The notes: generated by a model not told the origin, from the letters alone. A stretch of 64,000 nt of DNA from Varroa destructor (GCF_002443255.2 NW_019211459.1:23825719-23889718), one strand, 5' to 3'. Shown: positions 37,018-49,927, numbered from the stretch's first letter. Translations and numbers: made by a program.

Positions 37018-38328
37018 ATTATTAACTTGTGCGATATCAATTGTTAGTATTACAACTTTTTTACGATAGTATTATTGTTGTTAATGATGAAAAAAGTAAG
37101 TTGACTTGTGTCATTATTTTTAGCGGTTCGATTTTAGAGTATACGGTCATATGAATTCACATGGTGCCTTGCTGAGTGGCTCGCATTGCTGTGGGTCGAC
37201 CATTTCACTTGTCTTAAGGTACTGCACTTGCCAATGTAGCGTACATAATTACTCAAATAAATCGTAGATTTGTTTTTACAGTCGTGGAATTGTAAGGAAT
37301 AATTACATGTTGTTCAAGACAATCTATGATACAGAGCTTCAATATCATTGTGCCAATAAACAGCCAATTTTGATAATAGAAAAAGAAGAATCTGCTGAAT
37401 GAAGATAGGTATTTTGCTAAATTCTAAGAATTTGCTAGTACATTTATTTCATTATGCATCAACAAGGTTCAAAAATTAGCCATTTGGACAACTATTACTG
37501 CTTATATCTGCTACGTAAAGAAAACACTATATTCCTTTCATCTTTCGTCTTACTTTAAAATGAAGCAAGCGCTTTATTTTGTAAACGCTTTTGACTGCTC
37601 ACCATAATCGTGCCTTTGAATTTTTCGGGTGCCCGATTTGGATAAACCTTTGACATGATGTCAAACTTATCATAAATACTCTGTCGCGCATATATATATA
37701 TANNNNNNNNNNNNNNNNNNNNNNNNNNNNNNNNNNNNNNNNNNNNNNNNNNNNNNNNNNNNNNNNNNNNNNNNNNNNNNNNNNNNNNNNNNNNNNNNNN
37801 NNATATACTCGTTCTGTGTTGTTCTTTGCTACGCTACCGTCAGCAGTTTTCCATTGCTTTTTCCTATATTTTACCATCATTTTCACTTAATGTGCACTTC
37901 ACTCTCCCACACTTGCTTTGTAACTCTTACTCACGCGGAATCCCTGTTTCGTTTAGATATATATATATATATATTATCACCCCATGTTTGCATGTTCCTG
38001 TCGCAGACTTTTACCACCTGGTCTTCCAGCTCTGCTTGATCATTTTCATAGTTTTCTTTAACCACGCGTTTACCTACGGCACTCGGTTTGTTTTTGCTCT
38101 CATTTTCTGCTGCCCTACTGGCATACGCATGTGGTACAAGTGCGTTTATGAAGTTCACGAACACTAATTACTTCGATATCTGCTCTGCTTAGGACGTGGC
38201 CAGCAACGTACTACATGAAGATAGTCACTACGCTTAAGGTCGTGACTGAAAAATGGTTTAATATTAGCAGACATGGACGATGTGTATTTATAATCAACTA
38301 ATTTTTCTCTGACACTTCTTAATCAAGA
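37018..38328. other. Intergenic with assembly gap, no gene seen
   Basis: Between the mariner relic and the dymeclin 3' end. It contains TA microsatellites at 37690-37702 and 37957-37975 and the N run. Reading frames that cross the Ns are artefacts. Confidence 0.6.
37703..37802. other. Assembly gap of exactly 100 N
   Basis: One hundred Ns with TA repeats on the left and ATATA on the right. The round length suggests a placeholder of unknown true size inside an AT microsatellite. Confidence 0.95.
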
Positions 38329-40320
38329 CTAGACAAGGACGCCGGCAGCTTGATTGCCACTCGGATTGAAAAGAATAAGGTTTTTGGTTTTCCAATGTAT
38401 AGGCGCCGAAGCAAAAGTCAACGACCAGATATACGGCACAAAGAACTCCTCAGGCTGATTCTCTTCCACATAACGAAATTTAAGCTCAGGAAATTTGCGT
38501 AATCGATCACTACTCCAGAGCATAGATGCTTCTTGAATTAGTTGCGTTACCTGAGCTTCTGACCGCTGTTGGCTCTGCGTCGCTTGATCGAGTTTGCTGG
38601 TGAAAAACTGTATCACGATATCAATATTTTTAACTACGTCCATGAACGCGTTATCCATACCAAAATGGCCGAATACCTCACTTTTGTACAGGAGACAGTA
38701 GACAAGATTGGGATTATTCTTCAGCTGATGAGAGAGACACGAATTAATTATCTCAAGCATCAGACGTAGCATCTCCTCGCAAACGCCGAGATCCGAAAAC
38801 AGTTCTTTGTGCGCCTCCGTTCCTTCTTCAAGCAGGGAAATTTGCTCTTGTAACCGGTGGTAGCGTTTTCCTAGTATCTGACAAAGAGACACGATCCTTT
38901 GCGCGGCGTAAGGGTGCATCCGACAAAAATGGGCCGACGTATTGGCTAGGGCTGCTAAACAGTTCGTATGCAAGTACCTATCTCTCGCTCGTGTCATATT
39001 GTAGTGCATTGTACGAATAACCACCAGAATGAACAAACTGCCTAGGGTTATATCTGAGACATTGCGTTCCGTATACCACGATACATGTGGAAGGGTAACA
39101 TCTTGAAGGGTCTGCGAGAATAAATCGTCTTCCGACAATATCAACAGGACAATAAGTGCCATATATACGTGATACGAGCTTCGATTTTCTGCCTGATACA
39201 ATACCTGCAATATCGGCAGAACTAGATAGTCGATATTTGCTCGTGACAACACAAACGTCTTAAATGTTACATTGTTGTGTAAAAGCATGTAGAGAAGAAG
39301 CATTGCTGGCGCTTCGTTGAGGTCGCCGCAGATCACTTGTAGGAGGCGATGTCCATTACAAATAAAACTGCATACCCCCGCCCCCTCAACCTGAACTTCT
39401 TCGAGGCCAAAGGCGAATAAATGTTTACGGAAAGGATTTGCTACTCCGTTAGGTCCAATATCTGTGCAGTGGTTTGTAAGAATTAGCAATGCCGTAAGCG
39501 ACAGCTGGGATAGGACAGCCTCCGGCCGCTGGTCGCTGGGGGTCGGCTCGGCGACAGTGACTCCGAGTGCTCCAAACAGACCCACAGCTAGATCCACGAT
39601 CAAACTTCCGCCTTGAGATCCGTTTTGATCATAGAAATTCGACGGATTCTTCGTTTGGGCCATGTAAGTCTCCACTAGATACTTGGTGAGACTTGCCGAT
39701 AAAAGTTTGCATTGCCCGCTCATCAGGGTCGTGAAGATGACGGACGTATGCGACGCTCTCGAAGAAAACATTTGCTGCGAAACGAAGACGAGCAATGTGG
39801 ATAATGCTTCCACATGTAAACTGTATGAACTGCGGTCTAACGGCACTTTAACAAGGATTTCGAGAAGGGCAAAAAGGACGTAGTCAAGAAGTTTTTCCGG
39901 CTCTTCCTTGGGCTTTTCGTTCGAGTTGAGCTGCTTCAGTAGTGCGTCTTCTGTTAGCGTCTCTATAAGATATTTGCATATGCAACGAATGACAAAAAGA
40001 AGACGTTCCGTTTGCCAGAGAAACTCTGCGCTCTGCTCATTAGATGGCAGCGAGACAATTTCGCGCACTCGACTAAGAAACACATGAAGCAGTGCTGCCA
40101 GGTTGCATGACTTAAGATTATTCTGCAAGAACTTATCCAGGTGTGCCCGAATGCTAGCTGATAGAATCTCGTCGTCATGCTTTGTTCGGGGTATGACCAC
40201 AGTATATGACATGAAACCATTCCAAAACGGATTATTAAAACAGATAGGTTCAGGAGCGACCAGCCGTGACAGCTTCTCATTGCCTGCCAACTCGGCCACT
40301 GTTGACACTTCAGCACCCAT
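38329..40320 (-). CDS. DYM: Dymeclin, single exon
   Basis: An uninterrupted 663-residue frame. Dymeclin is a peripheral Golgi protein needed for Golgi organisation and secretory traffic; loss in humans causes Dyggve-Melchior-Clausen dysplasia. The N terminus MGAEVSTVAEL keeps Gly2 and a Ser at position 6, as for the N-myristoylated human protein. Family blocks are FNNPFWNGF (about residues 28-36), LLHVFLSRVREIV, NIDYLVLPILQVLYQAENRS, HHNVT-like leucine-rich helices, SLFILVVIRTMHYNMTRARD, YLHTNCLAALANTSAHF and, near the C terminus, FPELKFRYVEENQPEEFFVP. The length matches human dymeclin (669). No intron is present, whereas the vertebrate gene has many. It is divergent from ZPR1, with 2.0 kb between start codons. 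No poly(A) tract follows the stop that would mark a fresh retrocopy. Confidence 0.96.
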   Translation of the reverse strand: MGAEVSTVAELAGNEKLSRLVAPEPICFNNPFWNGFMSYTVVIPRTKHDDEILSASIRAHLDKFLQNNLKSCNLAALLHVFLSRVREIVSLPSNEQSAEFLWQTERLLFVIRCICKYLIETLTEDALLKQLNSNEKPKEEPEKLLDYVLFALLEILVKVPLDRSSYSLHVEALSTLLVFVSQQMFSSRASHTSVIFTTLMSGQCKLLSASLTKYLVETYMAQTKNPSNFYDQNGSQGGSLIVDLAVGLFGALGVTVAEPTPSDQRPEAVLSQLSLTALLILTNHCTDIGPNGVANPFRKHLFAFGLEEVQVEGAGVCSFICNGHRLLQVICGDLNEAPAMLLLYMLLHNNVTFKTFVLSRANIDYLVLPILQVLYQAENRSSYHVYMALIVLLILSEDDLFSQTLQDVTLPHVSWYTERNVSDITLGSLFILVVIRTMHYNMTRARDRYLHTNCLAALANTSAHFCRMHPYAAQRIVSLCQILGKRYHRLQEQISLLEEGTEAHKELFSDLGVCEEMLRLMLEIINSCLSHQLKNNPNLVYCLLYKSEVFGHFGMDNAFMDVVKNIDIVIQFFTSKLDQATQSQQRSEAQVTQLIQEASMLWSSDRLRKFPELKFRYVEENQPEEFFVPYIWSLTFASAPIHWKTKNLILFNPSGNQAAGVLV

Positions 40321-42294
40321 GCTGATCTATCCCCGTTTGGATGAGCGCACGGCTATCGCAGCTAAAAGTTGAATTCACGAAGATCCTTCTGAAGCTATTG
40401 ATCTTTTCTGCTTCGAAGCAGGCTGTTGTGCCACCAGTTCCTATTACTGACGGCGATCATTCGGTATCACACGAGTTACACCGTTTTTCGAACAAGCACT
40501 GAAATGTACCTATTCTAGGCCACCGGACTATGCGATAGACTCGTATTCAGCGAGGCTTTTCGCCATCCAGTGGCCGTCATTTGGTCCACGTCAGCTGTCA
40601 GACCGATAGTAGGCCAGGCGATTGTTTAGAGTGGCTTTTCGACCAAGAGATGACGACCGGGACGCCAAGTCTACCCGAAGGGCAAGCTCAGCATTCGAGT
40701 CTCACCCTGCATGCCACCCAAAATTCAGGTTATATTCCGTACTTCTATTGCGCTCGAATCTTCTTTTTTTCAGAAACACGAATAAAGTCCAAGCCTTCAA
40801 TGTTTTGCTGTGGGTCTCGTTAAGTGACGGACGTGTGTCGCACTGCTCCAAGGGCTGCCTTGTGAAATAGAAAGTGAAGTGTTTGTGTCATAGGAAGGAC
40901 GGTACACGTGCCTTCTGCCAGAGACTACGATAAGCACAAGATTTTAAAACCGAATATTGTTTCTATTCCATTATGAAGAAGCAATTCAGGCGCGTTATGT
41001 CACAATACGTTTATGAATTCTGAATAATAGTTAAGCATATTTACGAAAAGAAGTCAAGCAAGAAAAATTAGAAACCTTTCATTTCGACTTCAATGCAAGA
41101 ACATTCCGACTGATGGAGTGAATATATAGAAGCGCAACACCTGTTATATGGTCAGTACCCGCTATGTTTCACACAATAAGCCAACTTAAGCAAGGCCCGA
41201 CAATCGACAGTGTCGGGCCATACGTGTATTCGGGTCCAATTACGTCAGGCTATGTGGTAGCGAAAAGAACCGTCATTTTCGAACATAATTGACATTGGCG
41301 CTAATTTAATCGCAGTTCTGTAAGTAAATTTTGAAAAAAACGCTTTTGAAAATATAAGATTGCGCTATAGAATTTAGGATGCGACTTCAAAGTTCGTTTC
41401 TGTTTTGCTGTACAGGTTAGTTAAAATAAGTGAGTGAAGTCGGAAATATGGGCATGAGGCTCAGGCTCAATTTAGGTTGTTAAATCAAACTTAGCTTATG
41501 AATTGCTTATTCATAAATTCTGTAAGAAAGTGATTGGAAGAGTAATTTCAATATGGCAGTATACATTTGAGTAGACAGCGCAAAAACTCGCGGCTTAAGA
41601 TGTCAGATTATGATGTGGTTAAAATATTTCGCAACACAGCCAAGCCCTATACTGCGCGGCGCGTGTTCTACTTTTTTATTTTTAAGGTGCATTTTATGGA
41701 ACCATTTCCTTATAATTAATCTAAGAAAATCAAAGAACGATTAACGCTGACTTAATAATACTTTCCATTTCTTACCGGGAAATCTCGAAGAGTTGTAAGG
41801 CAAGTACTCTAGAAAGTTCTGCCACATTTTGAGAAAAACTTCTGCCTGACATATTGAAATATTGGTCATATCTAGTTATCCTAAAAATCTGTGGACATTT
41901 CTGCTCTCATTATAAAATTTCTTGTAGTAAAACTTGTCGAAAGCTATAACGCAATGTTTCACGAAATATCCGTGACAACAATTCATAATAGCCTCATAGG
42001 TATGGGAATTGCAGATAAGTAAATACTTTCTGAACCAACGTTTTATTAACAAGAAAAAAGACCTCCAGCTTATTGGGTGTGTTCACTGGAATTGGTGTAT
42101 ACGGAACATGCTCTAAACCTCGCATACGGATATTTACACAACCTGAATAGTCAAGGAAATTATCATTAGCCTTAGCTTATGTTTAATTTAGTTAAACTTC
42201 TGAACCATACGTAAAATATTTCTAGCTATTCTGAGCTATTATAATAAAATTAACCATTTTTCAAAATCTTTTAGAATTGTTAAGAGAACACATT
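40321..42294. other. Divergent spacer between dymeclin and ZPR1
   Basis: No gene seen. Presumably holds both promoters and 5' UTRs. Contains a 9-bp-stem inverted repeat at 41194-41219. Confidence 0.5.
41194..41219. repeat. Short perfect inverted repeat
   Basis: GGCCCGACA and TGTCGGGCC separated by 8 bases; GC-rich in an AT-rich spacer. Confidence 0.75.
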
Positions 42295-45200
42295 ATGTCT
42301 ACTGTTGGCAATAAAGTATTCAAGGATTTGAAGGCAGACGAAGTTGATGAAGAGGTGACAACCATTGGTTCACTATGCCTCAGTTGTCATGGTCAAGGGG
42401 AAACACGACTTCTGCTAACACGGATTCCCTTCTACAAAGAGGTCGGTACTCGTTATTTCCTATGTTTCTACAATTTACATCTATGGAATCGAGGCAAAGA
42501 GAACCATGCAGTTTTTTTTTTCTATATAAGATAATAACACAGCTTTTTTTTATCTTTCTTTATCTTTTTTTCCGGTAAATTCCGGCTACTGATGTCCTTT
42601 CGAGCGGAAGCGAAGGTCGTTCTCATGTCATTTCACTGTAAGCATTGTGGATGGTCAAACAATGAATTGCAAAGTGCTTCCGAGTTCCAGGAACGCGGGC
42701 ACAAACTTGATCTCACTGTCAGGTAAGAAAAAAGGTAAAGCTAATGGATTAGTATTTCTGTGGCTCGACGATACTCTTTGAAGCCTACATGAATGTATAT
42801 GAAATTAGCGTCTTACGCGTTTATATATATTAGCTATGAGCTATAGTTAACTTTCACTTCATGTTTAATTCTAATACCAAAGTACGCTCTCATACATGCA
42901 CAAAACCATATGTTATGCATGCTACATATTTGTGACTTCTAATACATACTGTATATTGGTTAAATCGTGTGAAATGAATGAAATATTTTAGCAATGCAGT
43001 CGTATTTGTAATAATATGTATTAATATGATGATTTTAGATACAAACGTGATTTGGATCGGCAGGTCGTAAAGACTGAGTACGCTTCACTGTGTATTCCCG
43101 AAGTCGAATTTGAAGTTCAAGAGAAAACTCAACCGGGATTAGTGACAAACATCGAAGGACTCATTGATCGCGCCATTCAAGGTAGAGAGTGTGAAATTTG
43201 TGCTAGCACTTTTATAGTGAAGAACTGTTTAAGAATTTCTCTACACCTTTGCCATAAATAGCATTACGAGTATAGTAGTAATACTAATACAACCGACCCG
43301 GGTTTTAGGTATCCGTCAAATACTGACATCGCCTGCCGTGGATGCCGAGACAATCGAAAAACTTACCAGTTTTACACAAAAAATGGAGGACCTCAAGAGA
43401 GTAGAAAAGCCATTCCATTTAATTATTGAAGACTGTTCTGGTAATTCGTTCATTGAGAACCCGTATCACCCGGAAAAGGACCTTCAGCTGGTTAGTGCAA
43501 AGACTAATAGTACTTTGCTTACAATAGAAGCTTCTGTAACCAGTTTACAATGGATTAACAGTGAACGAAGAAGAATGCTAAAATTACCCTTTAACTTATT
43601 TAAGGAAGATAAATAATCTGCTTTTATTGCTGGTCTTCCTTTTTTTATCGTATTGTCAACATTATTAGGTGGTATCACACTTTCGACGTAGTGTTGAGCA
43701 GAACCTGATGCTGGGTTTACCCGTTGATGGAGGCTCGTACTCCGGGGGAAATATTGAAGATGAAGCTGCGGACCCGCGCGAGGAAGTACATAGCTTTGCT
43801 ACGCGATGCCCAGAATGTCAGGCGCCAGCTGAAACCAAAATGAAGCTCACCGACATACCGCACTTTAAAGAGGTCCGTCCTCTCCTCTTGTATATGATAT
43901 CGGTTAATTGTATCAATGCGTCGTAATTATTAAAAGTACAGTAAGCAATTATACATTTTTATTCATTTTCTTGTCTATAAGATTGGCTGGGCTAGGACCG
44001 GCTTTTGTCAAAGCGTTGCCCGTGATGTATTATACTCATTGGCATAGGCTCTGAAGATGCTCTTTATACAATTAGTATGGTGGGTTCTTGTGGCCAAAGA
44101 TACTACTGACAGCCGTCTCCTATGCACATATTTATGATTACAGTATCAAACGTTGTATTCCATTTTGTGTGATTCCTTTACGTGCGCTGTAGTATTAGCC
44201 TCGTGGTAAGTTCAAACGATGACTCAGTCGGCTGACTCTCTGCTTAATTCGGACAGGGTCATGCTGCTTCAACCGGCTATCGGCACATAAATACTGTACA
44301 GTTTATAGATTGGAGAATAGAAGTTATTGATGGATTTGTAATATTCTCTATTGAAGGTTATACAATGAAAATAGCAGAAGTTCTAGCTACGACATTGCAG
44401 CTTTTTAATAACGTTTTATTTGAAGAACAAATTCTTCGTCTAATTTGCAGCTTCGCAGGTTAACCTATCTACTGTTGAACGAGATTTCAACCATTCAAAT
44501 ATTTAGGACCCTCAACTTTTTGCGCTAGAATTCAATTCATAATGGAGTGTACGAAAACTTTTTCATCGATATATAAAGGTTGCCTATGAGTCGGCTCCTG
44601 CCTAGTGTTTTATCGGAAAAAAAAATCGTGCGAACAAATCGTGTATGTGACCCAGTAGATTCTGTTTTTTAGGTGGTGATTATGGCGCTAGTATGCGAGG
44701 TTTGCGGTCATAAGACCAATGAGGTTAAATCCGGTGGTGGAATTGAGCCAAAAGTAAGTTTATGTCAGTCTGGCGTAACATCACGATTCATGTGAGTGAT
44801 AACGTTGAATGAATCCATTTGGTGTGTGTATCTTGTATGCGGCCGTTTTACTTAGTCTTTCAGGTTGGACCAGGTGAAACATGTGCATATCTACCTATAG
44901 GTTAGATGTTTTACTTCTTGCTGGGTGGGTAAATTACTCTTAAAGGTAAATTCTTCGACATGCCCTATCAGCCTACTTAGATTGAAGAATTAGTTTTGTG
45001 GTAAAGGCCAACAAGCTACTAACAGTAATCAATCTTGTATATTCAATCATTACTTACGTTTTATTGTATTACATTAGAAGTGTTAAAAATACATTCGGAA
45101 GTGCATTAGTAGAATTGGTAACATCTATTTTACTCCATTTATTTTTCATTTCAGGCGCATAAGCAACAACTAAAAACGTCAATAATGAACCCAATAACCC

Positions 45201-46202
45201 AAGTAGTTGTAAAATATCCTAATTATCGATTCGTATTTGCCCCAACGGAATACCTAGTTGATTTGATGTCGATTTTGCTTTTTACAGGGAAAACGTATAG
45301 AATTAACGCTTAAGGAACGCATTGATCTTACCCGCGACGTTCTTAAGAGTGAGACGTGTACTCTAGAAATACCTGAACTCGAACTTGAGGTGTGGCCACG
45401 CACGCCATATTGAAGTGTTTGAGAATACGAAAAGCCGTACATAGTAAAAGTATTGCGAATTTTTCTCTCAGTTCGGATAACTTAATTTGTTAGCAAGCTA
45501 TCTAAAAACTGAATTTGAGATCTAGGAAAGCAAAAACAAAAGCAATATTAAACCTGTTTTAATGACCAAGATAATATGAAAGCACTAAGGTCGGAATCGT
45601 ATGTTCTACAGATTGGTCCAGGCCTAATAGCTGGAAAATTTACCACAGTCGAAGGTCTCTTAGAAGACATAATTGCTCAGCTGGGCCGCGACAATCCGTT
45701 TATTCAAGGCGATTCTGCTACTGGGGAGACAAAAAAACGCCTCGAAAAATTTGTCACCCGCATGGATGCTATTAAAGAGTTGCGTGAGACGTAAGTTTTG
45801 AATATTCTGAAAATCCGAAATAACTGGATTCTAGTTTGTCACGTTTCATTCGCCTGCTGAGCTACCGCATTACGAGCCTTTTTTTTTTCTAACCAGACTT
45901 GTATCGACTAATTTCCTTCTCATGCTGTCTTATTTCTTTGATAGTAAATTATTAGTCGATTAGATTTGATATAAATTATGTTATAAGAAAGCCTAGTTTT
46001 TCTTTGTCTCTTTATTTCCCTATTCTGTAGTTGCACAGTCGTCTTGGATGATCCCTGTGGTAATTCGTACATCCAAAATTTGCTTGCGCCTAACGAAGAT
46101 CCTCAACTTCGCATAATTCACTATGAAAGGACATCTGAACAAAACGAAGAGCTTGGTCTTAATGATATGAAAGTTGAAGATTACGCAGAGGAGTGCCACT
46201 GA
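42295..46202 (+). CDS. ZPR1: Zinc finger protein ZPR1
   Basis: Nine exons: 42295-42441, 42616-42722, 43039-43181, 43309-43490, 43669-43872, 44673-44753, 45288-45389, 45612-45790 and 46031-46202, joining to 438 residues (human 459). ZPR1 binds eEF1A and receptor tyrosine kinases and moves to the nucleus on growth stimulation; it also works with SMN in snRNP assembly, and recent work describes it as an eEF1A folding chaperone. The protein shows the family's two tandem modules. Each has a C4 zinc finger: Cys 28/31 with 57/60 (CLSC, CKHC) and Cys 240/243 with 269/272 (CPEC, CEVC). After each finger comes a beta-rich domain, with [14 protein letters not shown] in the first and [14 protein letters not shown] in the second. 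The C terminus [12 protein letters not shown] is diagnostic. The two modules share the intron placed just before VV(L/I)M. Confidence 0.96.
44216..44290 (+). repeat. tRNA-like (possible SINE) fragment in a ZPR1 intron
   Basis: ATGACTCAGTCGGCTGAC resembles a tRNA A box. About 50 bases later GCTTCAACCGG is a degraded B box. It shares the GACTCAGTCGGCT block with the better preserved copy at 47803. A family assignment is inference. Confidence 0.35.
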
Positions 46203-46281
46203 TTTTCTGCTAAAGTGTGTAGTGAATACACGAGTGACCAATACACCTAATGTAACTTTCAAATCCATTAACACCATTATT

Positions 46282-46287
46282 AATAAA
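46282..46287 (+). terminator. Polyadenylation signal AATAAA, ZPR1
   Basis: Canonical hexamer 80 bases after the ZPR1 stop codon. Confidence 0.7.
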
Positions 46288-47799
46288 ATAATCCACTAAT
46301 TTCGACCTCAATATATTTATGTTGTCCAATGGTATTTTTATTGCTTTAACATCATTTATACTCACTGTCGGAGAGGAAAAACAACAAGAGTTTACGGGTC
46401 CATCTGATTTGGACGTTTATCTATTTCGAGACGCTTTGATTTTAAATATAGTCAGTTTGAATTCATCGAACAGTACTTTCTTTTTAGTGCTCGTGAAAAT
46501 ATAGCCTTCCGGATAATTGGTTAATTATTTTTAAATTTTATCTATACGTTTTTGACTGGTCGGATTTTATTGAAATACTACGTATTTTTCACGCAAATAT
46601 CTCGTGAACCCAATATATCTGCACAGCTCAATTGCAGTTATACCAGAAGTATTATTATAGCTGCTCCAAAAAAACGCTAGAGCGACGTCGGTTAACACTG
46701 ACAGGCAAGAGCGATAAAAAAAGGCCTGCTAAGCCTTTATACAATACTATATTTATAGATATATGTATATCGTTTTATTTTTGAATATGCTTCTTGTTTC
46801 ATCATTTGTACAGCGTCTACACACATAATTAGATCAATTAGAATCAGATTTTTTCAGGATATACTTTTATATATAGATGTCTGTGTATAATATATATGCA
46901 GCGCCACAGTCGCATTCACGTCGACTCTGATTCAGTCGATTGATACGATAATAATATAATATAAAGAGTAGTTGATTGATATATTTAGTTGAATGTACGT
47001 TGTCGTGGTAATAATGATTTAAAAAAGATACAACAGAAAATATTGCAACAGAACGATAGGGTATTCTTTATGATATAGAACATAGGATATTTCTGGCCGT
47101 GGCACGAGCCAGAAAAAGAAAGCTTTCCTATTGCTAAATAGTTTCAATATGTTCGTTGTTAACAATCGGCGATATAATAATACTACAGCGATAAACACAG
47201 CTTTTTGTGAGCAGTGACCTCTTTTAGCCTTTCTATGATATCAAAAGGGCTGTATAATCTGGACGAAAAAGTTCGATTTCAGCACCATATTGATTTCAGC
47301 GCTGACTATCTGTCAAGCCTCGGGTGCAACTGACGAATGCTTTGGCAGAAACGTGGTACGTCGATTCATTAAAGAATATTAAAAAACTAAAATGCTACGT
47401 TAACCCATATGGCTATATGTTTTCGCCCTTCTTTATTATGAGGAACTTTAATGAACTTAACAACTCACTCCGATTTATGTGACAGCAAAAGGAACAGAAC
47501 AACGATATGCCACCATGGCAAAATATGTAAGTAAAAAAATGGAAGAAAGGGAGTGACTTAAAAATACGGTATTGAATATCCGTTAACCGTTTTTTTTACC
47601 TACATATTGTAGGTTCAAAGTTAAATCCTTTACAGACATTGCGAAATTTTTTTGTTGCGTAGTTAAAATCCACAGAATGCCCCATTGTTGAGATTCATTC
47701 CCAAAAATAATGGTTGTTTATTCGACAGTGGATTTATCCAACCATCGGGTAGAGAACCGAAGCAACGGTAATGGGTCTACCCTGTCTTCCTTCAAGAGC

Positions 47800-47875
47800 G
47801 GTGACTCAGTCGGCTTAGATTGGATGCCAGGCTCAAGAAAACCGCTGGTTCGAATCCGCCGGCGTGAATATGTAC
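47800..47875 (+). repeat. tRNA-derived repeat with intact Pol III A and B boxes
   Basis: TGACTCAGTCGG fits an A box and, about 50 bases on, GGTTCGAATCC is an exact B box. Folding as a tRNA fails: the T stem has a mismatch and the acceptor ends do not pair. A tRNA-derived SINE or tRNA pseudogene is therefore more likely than a working tRNA. Confidence 0.5.
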
Positions 47876-49577
47876 ACGGTTTGTGTCAATAAAGCAAGGC
47901 TATTTTCTTTACTGATTGAACTCCTGCTATTGCTGCATTTTGCTGTATACCACCATGTGTAATCACAATATTAACGAAAAGAAATGAAATATGACAGACG
48001 AACTATAATATGTTCTTTACAGTAAGAAGACCAAATCTATAAACAAATTGATTGATTGGCTGACACAAACTTCTTCTTGATCAAATCGATACTCGCTCTT
48101 CTAGCGTATACATATTATATGTAAATCTTATGGGCATCGTTAGGGTTCAAGGTGTTGTCGTGTCTTCGGCGCGTGATCCGAGTAGGCAGTTCGTTTTGAA
48201 CTCGTCAGAAGTTCATTTAGGCGAACACTGGCTGTCTCTAGGGTTACGATGTTGGCTTTTTGGTTCGGGCATAGTGCACATCCATTCATATGTACTTGTG
48301 TTCTTAAGGCGGAGTCTTTTACAAACCTAATTCATACTTAATTATGACTCTCTAAATATGACAGCAACCTAAAGTTCACAGCAGCCGCTAGCTCTTGGGG
48401 CATACGATATCGGCTCTGATCAGAATCAGCATTTACTCACAGCACTGTCAGGTAAAAACTACTCATCAGTAAAAAGAGGATGCACAATCGCTTATTCTGT
48501 CGGTTGATCCGTTAGAAATGGCGCTGTTACACTGTAATGTCTTCTGACACCACATAGATAATAACATATATATGTGTGACTGGCGTGTTTATCGTTGTTG
48601 ACCGGCTGGCCGTTCATCGGTAACCACGTTATGATCACGCACGCAGTATGCGTTTGTTTCTCTGTTCGTGGGCTATCATCCAGGTGTATCTCGCTCTATT
48701 CGCTAATGTTGGCAGCAACCTGATGCAAGACACTTGCATAAATATAACTTCGTATTAATGAACTGACCTTATAACCTATTGCTATCTATTGTATGTATTT
48801 TGTATTGTACATAACACGACGTACAAATGCTGTCGAACAAATTATGTGCATCTGTAGTTCACAGTCGGCACATGCGCCACCGACTGGACACTCACCAATC
48901 GATTGTATCAATGCTGAGTGTTTGACTTTGTTTCTGTTTCGAAGCAAAGAAGTAAAGTGCCTTGATTCGAATAGCTGCCAGCATCAAATATGATCGTTTC
49001 AAAGGTTCATTATAATTCCTCCATAGTCATTGGTTGCTTGCTATAGCCTATTCATTGGGAAGGAATTGATGTATCGTTGCTGTACAGATCCTTGAGATCA
49101 CAAAGAAGTCATAAGGTTTGGTCGCAAACGAGATCGTTTTCTCAGTTATGCATATCTGTGTATCTCGATGTTTCTATATCATGCCGCAGTTTCGTTAATG
49201 GCAGGGCTGGTACGGCGTATTGTCACTTGATATTATTGGTGCGATTATATCTTAGTTTCACGAGCATTGTGCATTGAGGTCACCCAGTAGAGGTCTTACG
49301 GATCCATCTATCAGGATAATGATCGCAGTACTAATGAGCTAGATATGAGGTGGACGTTGTTATTCTCGCAGACCGAAACTTATTGCGTCTATTCTGAAAC
49401 GACATGTCCGTCTCTTTTTTGTCTCGTGAAAAAGGTCACGAAGGGGACCATTACATTCAGGGGGTTACCTTGAAGGTCCAACGTTGACAACTTTCTCGGC
49501 AATGGATGTTCTCGGGTGTTGTCATCACACTGATAATGTACATTGTTGTGCATATTGTTCTCATGCGATTTCGCTCA

Positions 49578-49580
<3 letters not shown>

Positions 49581-49613
<33 letters not shown>

Positions 49614-49638
49614 TTTCTATATATATATATATATATAT
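49581..49638. repeat. Compound microsatellite (CT)n then (TA)n
   Basis: About 15 CT units at 49581-49611, a short spacer, then about 10 TA units at 49619-49638. Confidence 0.9.
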
Positions 49639-49927
49639 CTCGAAGTCCTGTCAAGATGGCAATGCTAACATGAGAAAAAACGGGAAATGAAGCTTATTCG
49701 TGTACAGGCAAAAAATGAATTAGGAATTTAAACGATTCTGCATTAACGTTGACGGCCTAATTTGCTGGTGCATAGCGATACTTGAATGAATAATAACAAT
49801 AACAGATGCACGAAGACTGAACACGAAATAGTAAAATTATAGAAAGCTTAGGTTAAGTGCGTATCGACAACGATATGAGCCGTGAATAAAGACACTGAAA
49901 AGGATGAACACCTATACATGCTGTAGT

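Larger units (their letters stand above)
46288..49927. other. Convergent intergenic region between ZPR1 and KDM2
   Basis: No protein gene seen in 3.6 kb. Contains a tRNA-like element near 47803 and CT and TA microsatellites near 49.6 kb; the right end must include the KDM2 3' UTR. Confidence 0.55.

Noticed and set aside
37599..37886. Minus-strand frame crossing the N run
   Set aside because: Its continuity is an artefact of 34 unknown codons.
40581..40870. Overlapping short frames upstream of dymeclin
   Set aside because: No domain, and two mutually overlapping frames; likely 5' flank.
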